A stretch of DNA of 64,000 bases from an uncultured Pelagimonas sp. (GTDB lineage: Bacteria > Pseudomonadota > Alphaproteobacteria > Rhodobacterales > Rhodobacteraceae): positions 496,001 to 560,000 of the forward strand of contig CANMPP010000001.1 in NCBI GenBank assembly GCA_947499735.1. Direction: 5' to 3'. Numbering within the stretch: position 1 is the stretch's first letter; each line of letters opens with the position of its first letter. Shown one piece after another: positions 6,455-15,322 of the stretch. The notes beneath the pieces were generated by a model. That model had not been told where the DNA came from and did not search any database. It saw only the letters and a program-made list of their open reading frames with translations. Position numbers and translations under genes: made by a program.

Positions 6455-8401
6455 CTAGCGCAAATCTGGTGGTGTCGCTTCTTTTGTCAAATCGGCTAGC
6501 ATCTCATCCAAGGCCACGACAGAGGTGCGTTTTTCGCCCAAGCGACGAACCGTGACGGTGCGCTCTTCCACTTCGCGATGACCAACAGCAAGGATGACAG
6601 GTACTTTGCTCAGCGAATGTTCCCGGACCTTATAGTTGATCTTTTCGTTGCGGATGTCTGCTTCGGCCTGAATGCCCGCACTGCGCAGAGCTTTTACAAC
6701 TTCAGCAACATAGTCATCCGCATCCGACGTAATGGATGCAACAACCACCTGACGTGGCGCGAGCCAGAAGGGCAGTTTGCCTTCCCAGTTTTCGATCAGA
6801 ATGCCGGTGAAGCGCTCAAGCGATCCAAAGAGCGCACGGTGCAACATGACCGGAGCCTGCTTTTCGCCCGATTGCGTGACATAGGTCGACCCAAAGCGTT
6901 CTGGCAGGTTGTAATCCACCTGCAGGGTGCCACATTGCCAGTCACGCCCAATCGCGTCGCGCAGAACATATTCCAGCTTCGGCCCGTAGAACGCGCCTTC
7001 GCCTTCAAAGATGGTATATTCCATGCCCGCGCGATCCAGCGCGGTCTTCAACGCGCCCTCGGATAGATCCCAGCTTTCGTCACTACCAATCCGGTTTTCC
7101 GGACGGGTCGACAGTTTGACATGTACATTGTCAAAGCCGAAATCTTTGTAGATCGACAGAATAAGGTCGTTCACCTTCAAACATTCGTCGGTCAACTGCT
7201 CTGGTGTACAGTAGATATGTGCGTCATCCTGCGTGAAACTGCGGACACGCATTAAACCGTGCAATGCGCCGGATGGTTCGTAACGGTGCACTTTACCAAA
7301 TTCCGCGATCTTCATCGGCAGATCCCGGTAGCTGCGCAGCGCGTGGTTGAACAGCAGCATGTGACCTGGGCAGTTCATCGGCTTCAACGCATAATCGCGA
7401 TCATCATGGGTTTGGGCCAGGAACATGTTTTCCATGTAGTTGAACCAATGGCCCGAGGTTTCCCAAAGGGCACGATCCATGATGTCAGGGGTGTTGACTT
7501 CGTCATAGCCGGCTTCTTCCTGACGGCGACGCATATAGGCGATCAAGTTCTGGAAAATACGCCAGCCACTTGGGTGCCAAACGACAGAGCCCGGTGCGAC
7601 CTCTTCAAAATGGAATAGATCCATTTCACGACCCAGCTTGCGGTGGTCGCGTTTTGCGGCCTCTTCCAGCATTGTCAGGTGTGCTTTCAGCTTTTCTTTG
7701 CCAGTGAAGGCGACGCCATAGATGCGTTGCAGCATCGCACGATCACTGTCGCCACGCCAATAAGCACCGGCCACGGACATCAGTTTAAACGCATCGCCCG
7801 GAACTTGACCGGTGTGCTGCAAATGCGGACCGCGGCACAAATCCTGCCAATCGCCATGCCAATACATGCGCAGCGGTTCATCCCCGGGGATGCTTTCGAT
7901 CAGCTCAACCTTATAAGGTTCGTTATTGTCAGTGTAGAACTGCACTGCACGCGCGCGATCCCAGACCTCGGTGGTGACGGGTTCGCGTTTGTTGATGATC
8001 TCTTTCATCTTCTTTTCGATGGTGGCGAGATCTTCAGGTGTAAACGGCTCTTTGCGGTCAAAGTCATAATACCAGCCGTGTTCGATCACTGGGCCGATGG
8101 TGACTTTGGTATCGGGCCAAATTTCTTGCACGGCACGCGCCATAATATGGGCAAGGTCGTGGCGGATCAGTTCATTGGCCTGAACCTCATCCTTCATTGT
8201 ATGAATGGCGATCTTCGCATCTTGGGTGATGGGCCATTGCAGGTCGTAATGCGCGCCATCAATAGATGCGGATATAGCTTTTTTTCCCAAAGATGTGGAA
8301 ATGCTTGCGGCCACTTCAGCGGCGGTCACGCCTGCATCAAAGGCACGTGCATTGCCATCGGGAAAAATAAGTTCGATTGTGGAAGGGGAAGTCTGGCTCA
8401 T
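6455..8401 (-). CDS. thrS: Threonyl-tRNA synthetase
   Basis: Charges tRNA-Thr; cytoplasmic class II synthetase of 648 residues, normal length. The N-terminal TGS domain (about 5-70, [16 protein letters not shown]) is followed by the editing domain with [17 protein letters not shown] and the [11 protein letters not shown] region. The catalytic core contains motif 1 ([11 protein letters not shown] neighbourhood), motif 2 with [10 protein letters not shown] (zinc-site Cys) and [26 protein letters not shown], and motif 3 [11 protein letters not shown]. The C-terminal anticodon-binding domain begins near [11 protein letters not shown]. The gene stands alone between two intergenic regions and ends in a hairpin terminator. 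No leader regulatory structure is evident. Confidence 0.98.
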   Translation of the reverse strand: MSQTSPSTIELIFPDGNARAFDAGVTAAEVAASISTSLGKKAISASIDGAHYDLQWPITQDAKIAIHTMKDEVQANELIRHDLAHIMARAVQEIWPDTKVTIGPVIEHGWYYDFDRKEPFTPEDLATIEKKMKEIINKREPVTTEVWDRARAVQFYTDNNEPYKVELIESIPGDEPLRMYWHGDWQDLCRGPHLQHTGQVPGDAFKLMSVAGAYWRGDSDRAMLQRIYGVAFTGKEKLKAHLTMLEEAAKRDHRKLGREMDLFHFEEVAPGSVVWHPSGWRIFQNLIAYMRRRQEEAGYDEVNTPDIMDRALWETSGHWFNYMENMFLAQTHDDRDYALKPMNCPGHMLLFNHALRSYRDLPMKIAEFGKVHRYEPSGALHGLMRVRSFTQDDAHIYCTPEQLTDECLKVNDLILSIYKDFGFDNVHVKLSTRPENRIGSDESWDLSEGALKTALDRAGMEYTIFEGEGAFYGPKLEYVLRDAIGRDWQCGTLQVDYNLPERFGSTYVTQSGEKQAPVMLHRALFGSLERFTGILIENWEGKLPFWLAPRQVVVASITSDADDYVAEVVKALRSAGIQAEADIRNEKINYKVREHSLSKVPVILAVGHREVEERTVTVRRLGEKRTSVVALDEMLADLTKEATPPDLR

Positions 8402-8621
8402 TGCCGTGTCTCCTCGTCAGTCTGGCGCCCACGATGCGCCCGGTTGCGGGTAAAAAAGTTGCTTGGCCGTCATGACCGGGGATTGGCGGCCTGTCAACCG
8501 GGCTTTGGCTAGAACGCCTTGATTACTGACCGCCTGTCGGGGGAAATAACACATGATAGGTTACAAAAATCCTTGCAATAAAGTTCCTCTTTTGTTCTGA
8601 ATTGCGTGAGGGGATGGTGAC

Positions 8622-9290
8622 ATGCGACATATAGAAGAGATCTGGGATATTGCGGCCGAACGTAAAGGAGGGCGCAGCGCGGTTTTGACTGACGCCCCTC
8701 GGGTACGAAGCGGTGATGGTTTGGCAAAACTGCCTGATCGCGATTGGTTGGCGCAAATGTCGCGCGGTATTTTTTCGGCAGGGTTGGCTTGGACGGTTGT
8801 GGAAAACAAATGGCCGGACATTTTGGATGCGTTCAAATCTTTTGATATAGAGGCATGCGCCCATATGTCTGAGGATTGGTTTTATGAACTGGTCGAGGAC
8901 ATCCGTGTGATCCGCAGTCCGCCGAAGATCCGTTCTGTTCAGCAAAATGCGCAATGGATTTCTGGAATCGCAGCCGCAAATGGCAGCTTTGGAGCTTATA
9001 TCGCGCAATGGCCAGCTGAGGATTTCGTTGGGCTATTGGCGGTTCTCAAGAAAGATGGCGCGCGGTTGGGCGGCAATACGGGTGCCTATATGTTGCGTAA
9101 CATGGGCGTGGACAGCTTTATCCTGACTAAGTCCGTTGTGGGACGGCTGGTTGCAGAAGGGGTGGTTGATAAAGCGCCCAGTTCGAAAAAGGCCATGATG
9201 TCCGTACAAGACGCATTCAACACTTGGAAATCTCAGAGCGATTTCAACCTAACACAGATTTCCCGTATTTTGGCGCAAAGCGTTGATTGA
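8622..9290 (+). CDS. DNA-3-methyladenine glycosylase I family protein
   Basis: A 222-residue helix-hairpin-helix-type glycosylase of the Tag family, expected to remove 3-methyladenine from alkylated DNA. The recognisable core is VFQAG-like IFSAGLAWTVVENKWPDILDAFKSFD, followed by KIRSVQQNAQWI, DFVGLLAVLKKDGARLGGNTGAYMLRNMGVDSFILT and VVDKAPSSKKAM. Compared with E. coli Tag, the N-terminal Cys/YHDNEWG segment and the zinc-coordinating Cys/His set are absent. It therefore belongs to the zinc-free branch common in Rhodobacteraceae, and its activity is assumed rather than known. Its ATG is preceded by GAGGGGATGG. It begins a rightward run of small enzyme genes. Confidence 0.82.
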   Translation: MRHIEEIWDIAAERKGGRSAVLTDAPRVRSGDGLAKLPDRDWLAQMSRGIFSAGLAWTVVENKWPDILDAFKSFDIEACAHMSEDWFYELVEDIRVIRSPPKIRSVQQNAQWISGIAAANGSFGAYIAQWPAEDFVGLLAVLKKDGARLGGNTGAYMLRNMGVDSFILTKSVVGRLVAEGVVDKAPSSKKAMMSVQDAFNTWKSQSDFNLTQISRILAQSVD

Positions 9291-9391
9291 CCTGCTGTGC
9301 ATGATTTTCGGCCTTTCATGCACAATTTGGCGCTGGGCAGCTTAGAGGCGATGGGGCATAGATTGGGCAACTTTACGACGAAAGGTATCCC

Positions 9392-10129
9392 ATGTCTGAC
9401 GTGACATTCATCGATGGCCCAAATGCAAAGCTGGCCTATGATTACATCCCGGGATCTGGTCCCTGCATTGTGTTCTTGCATGGTTATAAGTCCGATATGG
9501 AAGGATCCAAAGCGGTTCATTTGGCGCAATGGGCGGCGTCGCAGGGGCGGGCCTTTTTGCGTTTGGATTGTTCCGGGCATGGCCAATCCGGCGGTGTGTT
9601 TGAAGAGGGCTGTATTGGTGACTGGGCCGAGGATGCATTGACAGTCATCGAGGCGGTAACCGAGGGGCCTTTGGTTCTGGTAGGGTCTTCAATGGGAGGG
9701 TGGATTTCATGTGTTTTGACGAAAAAACTGTCCCGCATCGTGGGTTTTGTTGGAATTGCGGCTGCTCCTGATTTTACCGAGGATGGGTTTTGGGCCACGT
9801 TTTCGGATGAGCAGAAGGCAGAGGTCATGACAAATGGTCAAACAGCGCTGCCGTCGGACTATGGTGAACCGTATATCGTGACCAAAAAACTGATTGAGGA
9901 TGGGCGCAATCAATTGGTGCTACGTTCGCCTTTGCCTATGGAATTTCCAGTGCGTTTGCTGCAAGGGACTGAAGATGAAGCCGTGCTAAGAAAGACAGCA
10001 TTGGCATTGTTGGACCATATAGACAGCCCAGATATCAGTTTGGCCTTGGTGAAGGGGCAAGATCACAGGTTTTCGACACCGGAATGCCTGACGTTGATAG
10101 AAAACGCCATTTTGGACATTGTTAAATGA
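9392..10129 (+). CDS. Alpha/beta hydrolase (ABHD10/thioesterase-like)
   Basis: A 245-residue soluble alpha/beta hydrolase. The oxyanion-hole motif FLHGY is at 28-32 and the nucleophile elbow VGSSMGGW puts the catalytic Ser at 100. An Asp follows in GTEDEAV and a catalytic His in KGQDHRFS near the C terminus, so the triad is complete. The fold resembles ABHD10/palmitoyl-thioesterase-like esterases found beside phosphatase genes in Roseobacter genomes; the substrate is unknown. Its stop overlaps the start of the next gene by 4 nt (ATGA), so the two are co-translated. Confidence 0.85.
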   Translation: MSDVTFIDGPNAKLAYDYIPGSGPCIVFLHGYKSDMEGSKAVHLAQWAASQGRAFLRLDCSGHGQSGGVFEEGCIGDWAEDALTVIEAVTEGPLVLVGSSMGGWISCVLTKKLSRIVGFVGIAAAPDFTEDGFWATFSDEQKAEVMTNGQTALPSDYGEPYIVTKKLIEDGRNQLVLRSPLPMEFPVRLLQGTEDEAVLRKTALALLDHIDSPDISLALVKGQDHRFSTPECLTLIENAILDIVK

Positions 10130-10710
10130 CACAGCTTTATTTCACGACGCATGCGGATGTGGTGATTGATCCAGATGTGCCCATTCCTGATTGGGGGCTG
10201 ACGGAACGTGGATTTGCACGCCATCAGGCTTTTGCTGAACGTGTGTCTGACATCGGGTCAGTTTGGTCCTCAGATGAACAAAAGGCGCGGGATGGTGCGG
10301 ATGTTGTTGCTAGGCATCACAGGGTGACTCCACAGATCTATGAAACCCTTCACGAAAACGATCGTTCCTCCACAGGGTATTTGCACGGCGACGCGTTTTG
10401 GGTCCATGTGGATGCGTTTTTTGCAGAGCCAGAGGTCAGCGTGAAAGGCTGGGAAAGAGCCATTGATGCACAGGCTAGGATTGTGCAGGCTGTGACTGAT
10501 ATCCTGCGCAAAGAGACCGAAATTGGCCTCAAAGGGCATATCGTTATTGTCGCGCATGGCGGTGTCGGGGCCTTGTTTCGATCACATATTTTAGGGCAGC
10601 CGATTTCACGCAACCATGATCAACCGCCCGGTAAAGGTGGTTTCTGCATGATTGTTGATTTGGTGGAATTGAAAATGGTTCAGGATTGGACCCTTATCGA
10701 AGAAATTTAG
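10126..10710 (+). CDS. Histidine phosphatase-like protein with altered RHG motif
   Basis: A 194-residue protein of the histidine phosphatase (phosphoglycerate-mutase-like) superfamily. The second catalytic-site His is in VAHGGVGAL (His144) and a candidate acid is in LHENDRSS. The normally invariant RHG motif at the N terminus reads THA (residues 8-10): the nucleophile His9 is kept but the preceding phosphate-binding Arg is Thr. I recall the same substitution in Rhodobacteraceae homologues, so it is probably a subfamily trait rather than damage. It is coupled to the upstream hydrolase and 11 nt before the VOC gene. The substrate is unknown, and activity may be altered or absent. Confidence 0.78.
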   Translation: MTQLYFTTHADVVIDPDVPIPDWGLTERGFARHQAFAERVSDIGSVWSSDEQKARDGADVVARHHRVTPQIYETLHENDRSSTGYLHGDAFWVHVDAFFAEPEVSVKGWERAIDAQARIVQAVTDILRKETEIGLKGHIVIVAHGGVGALFRSHILGQPISRNHDQPPGKGGFCMIVDLVELKMVQDWTLIEEI

Positions 10711-10721
10711 GACGCATCATT

Positions 10722-11159
10722 ATGGAACAACGCATCAGCCTGATCACTCTGGGTGTAAAAGATATAACAGCTGCTCGGTCATTTTACGAGGCATTGGGCT
10801 GGTCGCCTGTTCCCTCAGAAGATGGGGTTTCAGTGTTCCAGCTGAATGGGAAATGTTTGGGGCTTTACGGTCTAGACGCCTTGGCGGAAGATATCGGTGT
10901 TGCTGTTGAAACCCTAGGTGCGGGTGCTGCGACGCTTGGGTACAATACGCGCAGCAAGGAAGAAGTTTCTGAGATTTTACAGACGGCCCAAGCGGCAGGC
11001 GCGCAGGTTCTAAAGCCTGCGCAAGATGTGTTTTGGGGCGGGCATCATGGATATTTTTCCGACCCAGAAGGACATATCTGGGAGGTGGCTTTTAATCCGT
11101 TTTCACCAGTGCGAAAACGTGATGGTGCCTTTGCTTGGGGCGGGTTCACAGAAGAATAG
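10722..11159 (+). CDS. VOC family protein (glyoxalase/bleomycin-resistance fold)
   Basis: A 145-residue vicinal-oxygen-chelate protein with two beta-alpha-beta-beta-beta modules. The first begins RISLITLGVKDITAARSFYEALGW and the second ends HGYFSDPEGHIWEVAFNPF, the classic C-terminal metal-site Glu of the fold. Substrate and metal use cannot be deduced. The ATG at 10722 was chosen because an earlier in-frame start lies within the preceding gene and adds residues not typical of the family. It appears to be the third gene of an operon with the hydrolase and phosphatase-like genes. Confidence 0.87.
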   Translation: MEQRISLITLGVKDITAARSFYEALGWSPVPSEDGVSVFQLNGKCLGLYGLDALAEDIGVAVETLGAGAATLGYNTRSKEEVSEILQTAQAAGAQVLKPAQDVFWGGHHGYFSDPEGHIWEVAFNPFSPVRKRDGAFAWGGFTEE

Positions 11160-11293
11160 TGAAAATTTTAGAATAAAACTGCGCCCCCCCTTTGCCCCTG
11201 ATTAACCTTGTTTTGTGAAATCGCGCCTTAAACAGAAAACATCTTACAAACGGCTTGGCACAGCGTCTGGCCCCCTTTGCTCAGGTGTTTCGC

Positions 11294-12313
11294 ATGTTGC
11301 AACAAAAAATAGAAAAACTCACCGCTACCCCAACAGAAAATGTAACTGGGATGGTCGGGTTTGATCCGGAATTTAATACGTATCCTGATTACCTGATGCA
11401 TGTCGTTCGCGCGATTTGGGAAAATCGTGGTCTGGCGACTGCCGCGCGTGGGTATCTGCATCAACAAATGGTGCGCCGCTCTCCTTTGGGCATCGATTTC
11501 GGACCGGAAAGCACCGCGCGTGAAGCGTCGGAAATGTTGGCTATGTTCCCGGATCTGCAAATGCTGACCGAGGATGTGATGTGGACAGGGACCCCTCAGC
11601 GCGGATTCCTTGGATCGCAACGGATGCTATGTAAAGGGCGCTACACCCATAGTGGGACATTTGGCCCGGCCCGCGGTACAGATGTAAGCTATCGTGTGAT
11701 TACGGATAGCTATGCCAAGGCCAACAAGATCAGCGATCAATGGACGGTACAAGATACAGGTGCAATCCTACGTCAGCTGGGATGGGATATCCCAAGTTGG
11801 GTGCGCAGTATTCGCCCACATATCAATCCCGATGTGATGCCATTTACGCCAGAAAAAGATGAACTGGGTCCGTATACCAGCACCGGCGAAGCGTCTGAAT
11901 GGGGGCAGGTTCAAAAAGAAATCATGACCCGCATCATGGACGGTGAAGGTAATGTGATTGCCGAGCAATATGATCCATCATGTCAGGTTCACTATCCAGG
12001 TGGTGTGACCGCAACAGGCTGGTCGGCGGCAGAGGCATTTTGGTTTGGCCTGCGCAATGCAATGCCAGATGCGAAATTTGAATTCCACCATGTGATCGGT
12101 TCAGAAGACATTCTTATGCCAGCGCGTGCGGCGGTGCGTTGGTCTTTGACCGGCCAGCATGCGGGCTGGGGTGCGTTTGGTGCGCCAAGCGGTGCGCAAT
12201 TGCATGTCATGGGCATCACGCATGTTGAATTCGGTCCATGGGGCCTACGCCGTGAATGGACATTGTTTGATGAGGCCGCAATCGCGTTGCAAATCGCTTG
12301 CGCATCCAACTGA
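11294..12313 (+). CDS. SnoaL/NTF2-fold polyketide-cyclase-like protein, two-domain
   Basis: A 339-residue protein with two NTF2/SnoaL-like halves. The first ends around GTDVSYRVITDSYAKANKISDQWTVQDTGAILRQLGWD, a typical SnoaL beta-sheet ending. The second is around CQVHYPGGVTATGWSAAEAFWFGLRNAMPDAKFEFHHVIGSED...GITHVEFGPWGLRREWTLFDE. Such proteins often act on small hydrophobic molecules as hydrolases, dehydratases or isomerases, but the substrate cannot be told. The start was set at the ATG at 11294; an in-frame TTG 39 nt upstream is possible. The gene follows a 134-bp gap and is ended by a clear terminator. Confidence 0.75.
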   Translation: MLQQKIEKLTATPTENVTGMVGFDPEFNTYPDYLMHVVRAIWENRGLATAARGYLHQQMVRRSPLGIDFGPESTAREASEMLAMFPDLQMLTEDVMWTGTPQRGFLGSQRMLCKGRYTHSGTFGPARGTDVSYRVITDSYAKANKISDQWTVQDTGAILRQLGWDIPSWVRSIRPHINPDVMPFTPEKDELGPYTSTGEASEWGQVQKEIMTRIMDGEGNVIAEQYDPSCQVHYPGGVTATGWSAAEAFWFGLRNAMPDAKFEFHHVIGSEDILMPARAAVRWSLTGQHAGWGAFGAPSGAQLHVMGITHVEFGPWGLRREWTLFDEAAIALQIACASN

Positions 12314-12395
12314 TGCCCCCGCGATTTGTTCGCGAAAAACTGTAAGATAGGAAAGCTTTCGCCGCTTTCTGGACAACATGTTGCACCTTAATCTG

Positions 12396-12430
12396 ACAGC
12401 GGCTAGATGAATTCTGCCGCTGTTTTTTAT
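12396..12430 (+). terminator. Terminator between SnoaL-like and hydrolase genes
   Basis: An 8-bp stem (ACAGCGGC / GCCGCTGT) is followed by TTTTTATT. It lies only about 14 nt before the start of the next gene, so that gene's transcript must start downstream of or within it, or arise by read-through. Confidence 0.75.
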
Positions 12431-12443
12431 TGAGGGTCGATAG

Positions 12444-13142
12444 GTGCGCGAAACCATTGTTTTTTTACCAGAAATGATGTGCGATGCACGTCTGTTTGGT
12501 CCTCAATTGGCCGAGTTTTCGCAAGAATGGGCTGTCATGATTGCGCCAGTGACCCTTGGCGAACGCATCGAAGAAATAGCATCCAACCTGTTGGATCTGA
12601 TGCCTCAAAGCGTTGCTTTGATCGGGCAGGGGATGGGCGGCGCTGTTGCGCTTGAGATCATGCGCCGTGCATCTAACCGCGTTCAGCGCGCGGCCTTTAT
12701 CAATACCAATGTGTTCGCCGAAACGCCGCAGCAGGCCGCAGAGCGGGATCCACGTATCGCACGGGTGAAAGCGGGCAAATTTTCTGAGGTCTTAGCAGAA
12801 GAATTCCCAGCCTCTCGTTTGGGGCAATCGCCCTACAAGCATGAGATATCTGATTTGCTACTACAGATGGCGCATGATCTTGGGCCGGAAGTGTATTTCA
12901 ATCAAAGCCGCGCGATGCAGCGTCGGCGCGATCAGCAAGGCACTTTGCGCAAGGCGGCAATGCCGGTTCAGATTCTATGTGGCGCACAAGATGTGGCCAT
13001 GCCAGTCAAACGACATGAGTTTCTGGCGGAATTGGTCCCGACGGCGGAATTGTCGATCATCGACAATGCGGGGTTTATGCCGAGCTTAGAAGCGCCAGAT
13101 GCGATGTCTGCGATTCTGCGGACATGGTTGAAGCGATCTTAG
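12444..13142 (+). CDS. Alpha/beta hydrolase-fold protein lacking catalytic Ser and His
   Basis: A 232-residue alpha/beta hydrolase-fold protein starting at GTG (GAGGG upstream). The nucleophile elbow, normally GxSxGG, reads GQGMGG, so the catalytic Ser is Gly63. The acid position GAQD is kept (Asp183). The usual catalytic His segment (GHxxxLE-P) reads GFMPSLEAP, with Phe211 replacing His. The rest of the fold is well preserved (MCDARLFGPQL lid entry, VQRAAFINTNV strand, TLRKAAMPVQILCGAQD). It therefore looks like a non-catalytic pseudohydrolase, possibly a ligand-binding or scaffold protein. It follows a terminator and precedes rnpB. Confidence 0.8.
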   Translation: MRETIVFLPEMMCDARLFGPQLAEFSQEWAVMIAPVTLGERIEEIASNLLDLMPQSVALIGQGMGGAVALEIMRRASNRVQRAAFINTNVFAETPQQAAERDPRIARVKAGKFSEVLAEEFPASRLGQSPYKHEISDLLLQMAHDLGPEVYFNQSRAMQRRRDQQGTLRKAAMPVQILCGAQDVAMPVKRHEFLAELVPTAELSIIDNAGFMPSLEAPDAMSAILRTWLKRS

Positions 13143-13190
13143 ATCACCCTTTGTCTTGCGACAGGATGCAATCCCGGTTATGGCGCGGAA

Positions 13191-13583
13191 CACGCGGAGA
13201 GCTGGATGGCCGCTGCCTGCATTTATGTAGGGAGAGGAAAGTCCGGACTCACCAAAGCAGCGGTGCCGGGTAACGCCCGGGCAGGGTAACCTGACGGATA
13301 GCGCCACAGAAAATAAACCGCCCCGCATGTCGGGGTCAGGGTGAAACGGTGGGGTAAGAGCCCACCGGGGGGCTGGCAACAGGCCCCGCATGGCAAGCCC
13401 CACCGGGAGCAATGCCAAATAGGGATCTCGCGCGGGGCTGATCTTTCGGGATATCGCCGCAGGGCAGCTTTGGCCCGAGAGATCCGGGTTGGCAGCTTGA
13501 GCCCGTCAGCAATGGCGGGCCTAGATGAATGGTCATCCCTCTTTTTCAAGAGGACAAAATCCGGCTTATAAGCTCTCCGCGTG
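13191..13583 (+). ncRNA. rnpB: RNase P RNA (class A)
   Basis: The catalytic RNA that matures tRNA 5' ends. The two ends pair perfectly as helix P1 over 12 bp (CACGCGGAGAGC at 13191-13202 with GCTCTCCGCGTG at 13572-13583). The conserved core GAGGAAAGTCCGGACTC follows at about 13234-13250, and CAGGGTGAAACGGTG and AGAGCCCACCG are further universal bacterial segments. Near the 3' end, AGATGAATGGTCATC precedes ACAAAATCCGGCTTATA, the conserved 3' P4 strand and J regions. The length of about 393 nt fits class A. The gene is transcribed rightward between the pseudohydrolase gene and rpmG. Confidence 0.97.
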
Positions 13584-13734
13584 TTTTATTCTGGTTTCAG
13601 ACGATCCAATGCAGATTCTTTTGTCTAAATGTCACAAAAGATGCGGCTAGGCGTTGACTCACACGCCCAGCCCAGTAAAAGGCAGCTTCAATGGAATTTA
13701 CGGGCCCAAGCTGGCTCGGCTCAGGAGTTGACAG

Positions 13735-13902
13735 ATGGCTAAGCCAACAACAATCAAGATCCGCCTGAACTCGACCGCAGGCACCGGCCACTTCTACGTG
13801 ACCAAGAAAAACGCGCGTACGATGACCGAAAAGATGGCAATCAAAAAATACGACCCGGTTGTACGCAAGCATGTCGAATATAAAGAAGGCAAGATCAAGT
13901 AA
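13735..13902 (+). CDS. rpmG: 50S ribosomal protein L33
   Basis: A 55-residue ribosomal protein of the large subunit. The sequence begins [20 protein letters not shown] and continues [20 protein letters not shown] to [15 protein letters not shown], the alphaproteobacterial L33 form without the zinc-binding Cys pairs. The AGGAG ribosome binding site lies 8 nt before the ATG. It is followed by a hairpin and by the 18-nt element shared with the 33.9-kb region. Confidence 0.97.
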   Translation: MAKPTTIKIRLNSTAGTGHFYVTKKNARTMTEKMAIKKYDPVVRKHVEYKEGKIK

Positions 13903-13929
13903 TCTGCCTATCTGATCCGCCAGTCCTAT

Positions 13930-13947
13930 GGCGAGTTCGGAACGAGG
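13930..13947 (+). repeat. 18-nt element, complementary to 33879-33896
   Basis: GGCGAGTTCGGAACGAGG lies in the rpmG 3' untranslated region, immediately before a hairpin. Its exact reverse complement occurs at 33879-33896, next to another hairpin. The transcripts of these two regions would be perfectly complementary over 18 nt. Confidence 0.8.
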
Positions 13948-13975
13948 AAAGGCCGTGCAGAAATGCGCGGCCTTT
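13948..13975 (+). terminator. Hairpin downstream of rpmG
   Basis: An 8-bp stem (AAAGGCCG / CGGCCTTT) with a 12-nt loop is followed by GTCGTTTG on the plus strand. It probably terminates rpmG, though the T run is interrupted. Confidence 0.6.
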
Positions 13976-14026
13976 GTCGTTTGTACTGGTATGAATTTGT
14001 GCTTGGCTGACAGCATCAGAACATAA

Positions 14027-14052
14027 AAAAGCCGACCCAAGGGCCGGCTTTT
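14027..14052. terminator. Terminator downstream of the BI-1 family gene
   Basis: An 8-bp stem (AAAAGCCG / CGGCTTTT) is followed on the minus strand by a run of T residues. It ends the minus-strand BI-1 gene and may also block rightward transcription from rpmG. Confidence 0.8.
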
Positions 14053-14073
14053 CAATTGGAAGGGGCTTCCGAT

Positions 14074-14829
14074 TTATTCGTCGGTTGCGCCCATCAGGTG
14101 CAGCAACATGGTGAACATGTTGATGAAGTCCAGATAGAGGCTAAGCGCGCCCATGATGGCAGCTTTGCCAAGGAATTCTTCATCGCCGTGAACCGCGTGG
14201 GCGATATATGTGTTTTTGATATTTTGCGTGTCATAGGCTGTCAGGCCCGCAAATAGCAGAACACCAATCACAGAGATTGCCATTCCCAATGGGCCGGAAC
14301 CGATGAAGATGTTCACGATGCTTGCGACCATAATGCCGATCACGCCCATGATCAGGAACGTACCCCAACCGGAAAGATCTTTCTTAGTGGTGTAGCCATA
14401 CAGGGAAAGAGACAAGAATGTGATCGATGTCACCAAAAAGACCTGTGCAATTGATGCGCCAGTGTACACCAAGAAGATCGAGCTAAGCGACAGGCCCATC
14501 AATCCAGAGAACACGTAGAACATCAGTTGCACGCCAGCTGCCGGAAGACGCTGTGCCGCAGCACCGAAGCCTAGAAAGATAAAGGCCAGCGGGGCAAACA
14601 TGATGACCCATTTCAAAGGCGAGAAGTAGATGGCTTGACCAAGACCGGTCAGTGCACCGGTTGCATCGACAGCGAGATTCGAAATCGCCCAAGCGGCTGC
14701 GAATGTGATCAGCATGCCGACAGACATTGTGCCGTACACCTTGGTCATGTGGGCGCGTAGGCCTGCGTCGATTTCTGCCGCGCGTGCGCCAGAAAGACCC
14801 TGTACGCCGGCCAAGTTATAATTGGACAT
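14074..14829 (-). CDS. Bax inhibitor-1/YccA family membrane protein
   Basis: A 251-residue inner-membrane protein with about seven transmembrane helices, of the BI-1 (TMBIM/YccA) family. Members bind or modulate FtsH or act as pH-sensitive calcium leak channels; the role in this genome is unknown. Visible features include the N-terminal AHMTKVYGTMSVGMLITFAAAW, repeated hydrophobic helices and the C-terminal signature GLTAYDTQNIKNTY with ALSLYLDFINMFTMLLHLMG. The ATG at 14829 is used because GGAGG lies 5 nt upstream and MSNYNLAG matches the family N terminus; longer readings are not supported. It is monocistronic, with a terminator just downstream. Confidence 0.92.
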   Translation of the reverse strand: MSNYNLAGVQGLSGARAAEIDAGLRAHMTKVYGTMSVGMLITFAAAWAISNLAVDATGALTGLGQAIYFSPLKWVIMFAPLAFIFLGFGAAAQRLPAAGVQLMFYVFSGLMGLSLSSIFLVYTGASIAQVFLVTSITFLSLSLYGYTTKKDLSGWGTFLIMGVIGIMVASIVNIFIGSGPLGMAISVIGVLLFAGLTAYDTQNIKNTYIAHAVHGDEEFLGKAAIMGALSLYLDFINMFTMLLHLMGATDE

Positions 14830-15007
14830 CAAATCCTCCAATGATCCATAAAGTCTAGCGCGCGCCAAAGGCGTTCGCATTCCTAATAGATATTGGCAGA
14901 TCCCCTCCAATTTTCAAGCGGATCCACGTGATTTAGTTACATGGATCGTTGCAAATTTTCTGAATTGTCGCGGGGGTAGGCGTTCGCCCACCCGCAACGC
15001 GCGACTA

Positions 15008-15196
15008 TTATACCCAAAATGGGCGGTTTGTTTCCGCAATGACCTGATCACGGGTTAGGCCAACATCTTTTAAACCAGCTTCATCAAGGCGCAAAAGTGC
15101 GCGACGCTGCTTTGCGGTTTCGTGCCAAGCCAGGATCGTCTGCAGAATGGAAGCACGGGAATAGGAAACGCGGTGTTGTGCGATTGTCTGGAACAT
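15008..15196 (-). CDS. DUF1127 (YjiS-like) small protein
   Basis: A 62-residue protein of the DUF1127 family. The conserved C-terminal half is WHETAKQRRALLRLDEAGLKDVGL, followed by TRDQVIAETNRPFWV. Such small basic proteins are common in alphaproteobacteria; some act in phosphate, arginine or stress responses and RNA turnover, but this one is not specific enough to place. The start at ATG 15196 is preferred over the adjacent TTG. It is divergent from the LysR gene at 15323, which might control it. Confidence 0.88.
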   Translation of the reverse strand: MFQTIAQHRVSYSRASILQTILAWHETAKQRRALLRLDEAGLKDVGLTRDQVIAETNRPFWV

Positions 15197-15322
15197 CAAC
15201 TTAATCCTTCATTAACTTTGATTCAATCGGTACTTTTCATTTTCATTGTTGATGTATCTAGCGATCTCTGATTTGTTTGTGAAATAAATGATTGAGTTGG
15301 CTTCCATCAAGGAGTGTGATGA

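Noticed and set aside
7643-8512. 289-residue plus-strand frame across thrS
   Set aside because: Antisense shadow of thrS; rich in His/Cys/Phe as expected for a complementary frame.
13597-14055. 152-residue minus-strand frame over the rpmG region
   Set aside because: It covers the real rpmG gene, two hairpins and a non-coding stretch, with no family match.
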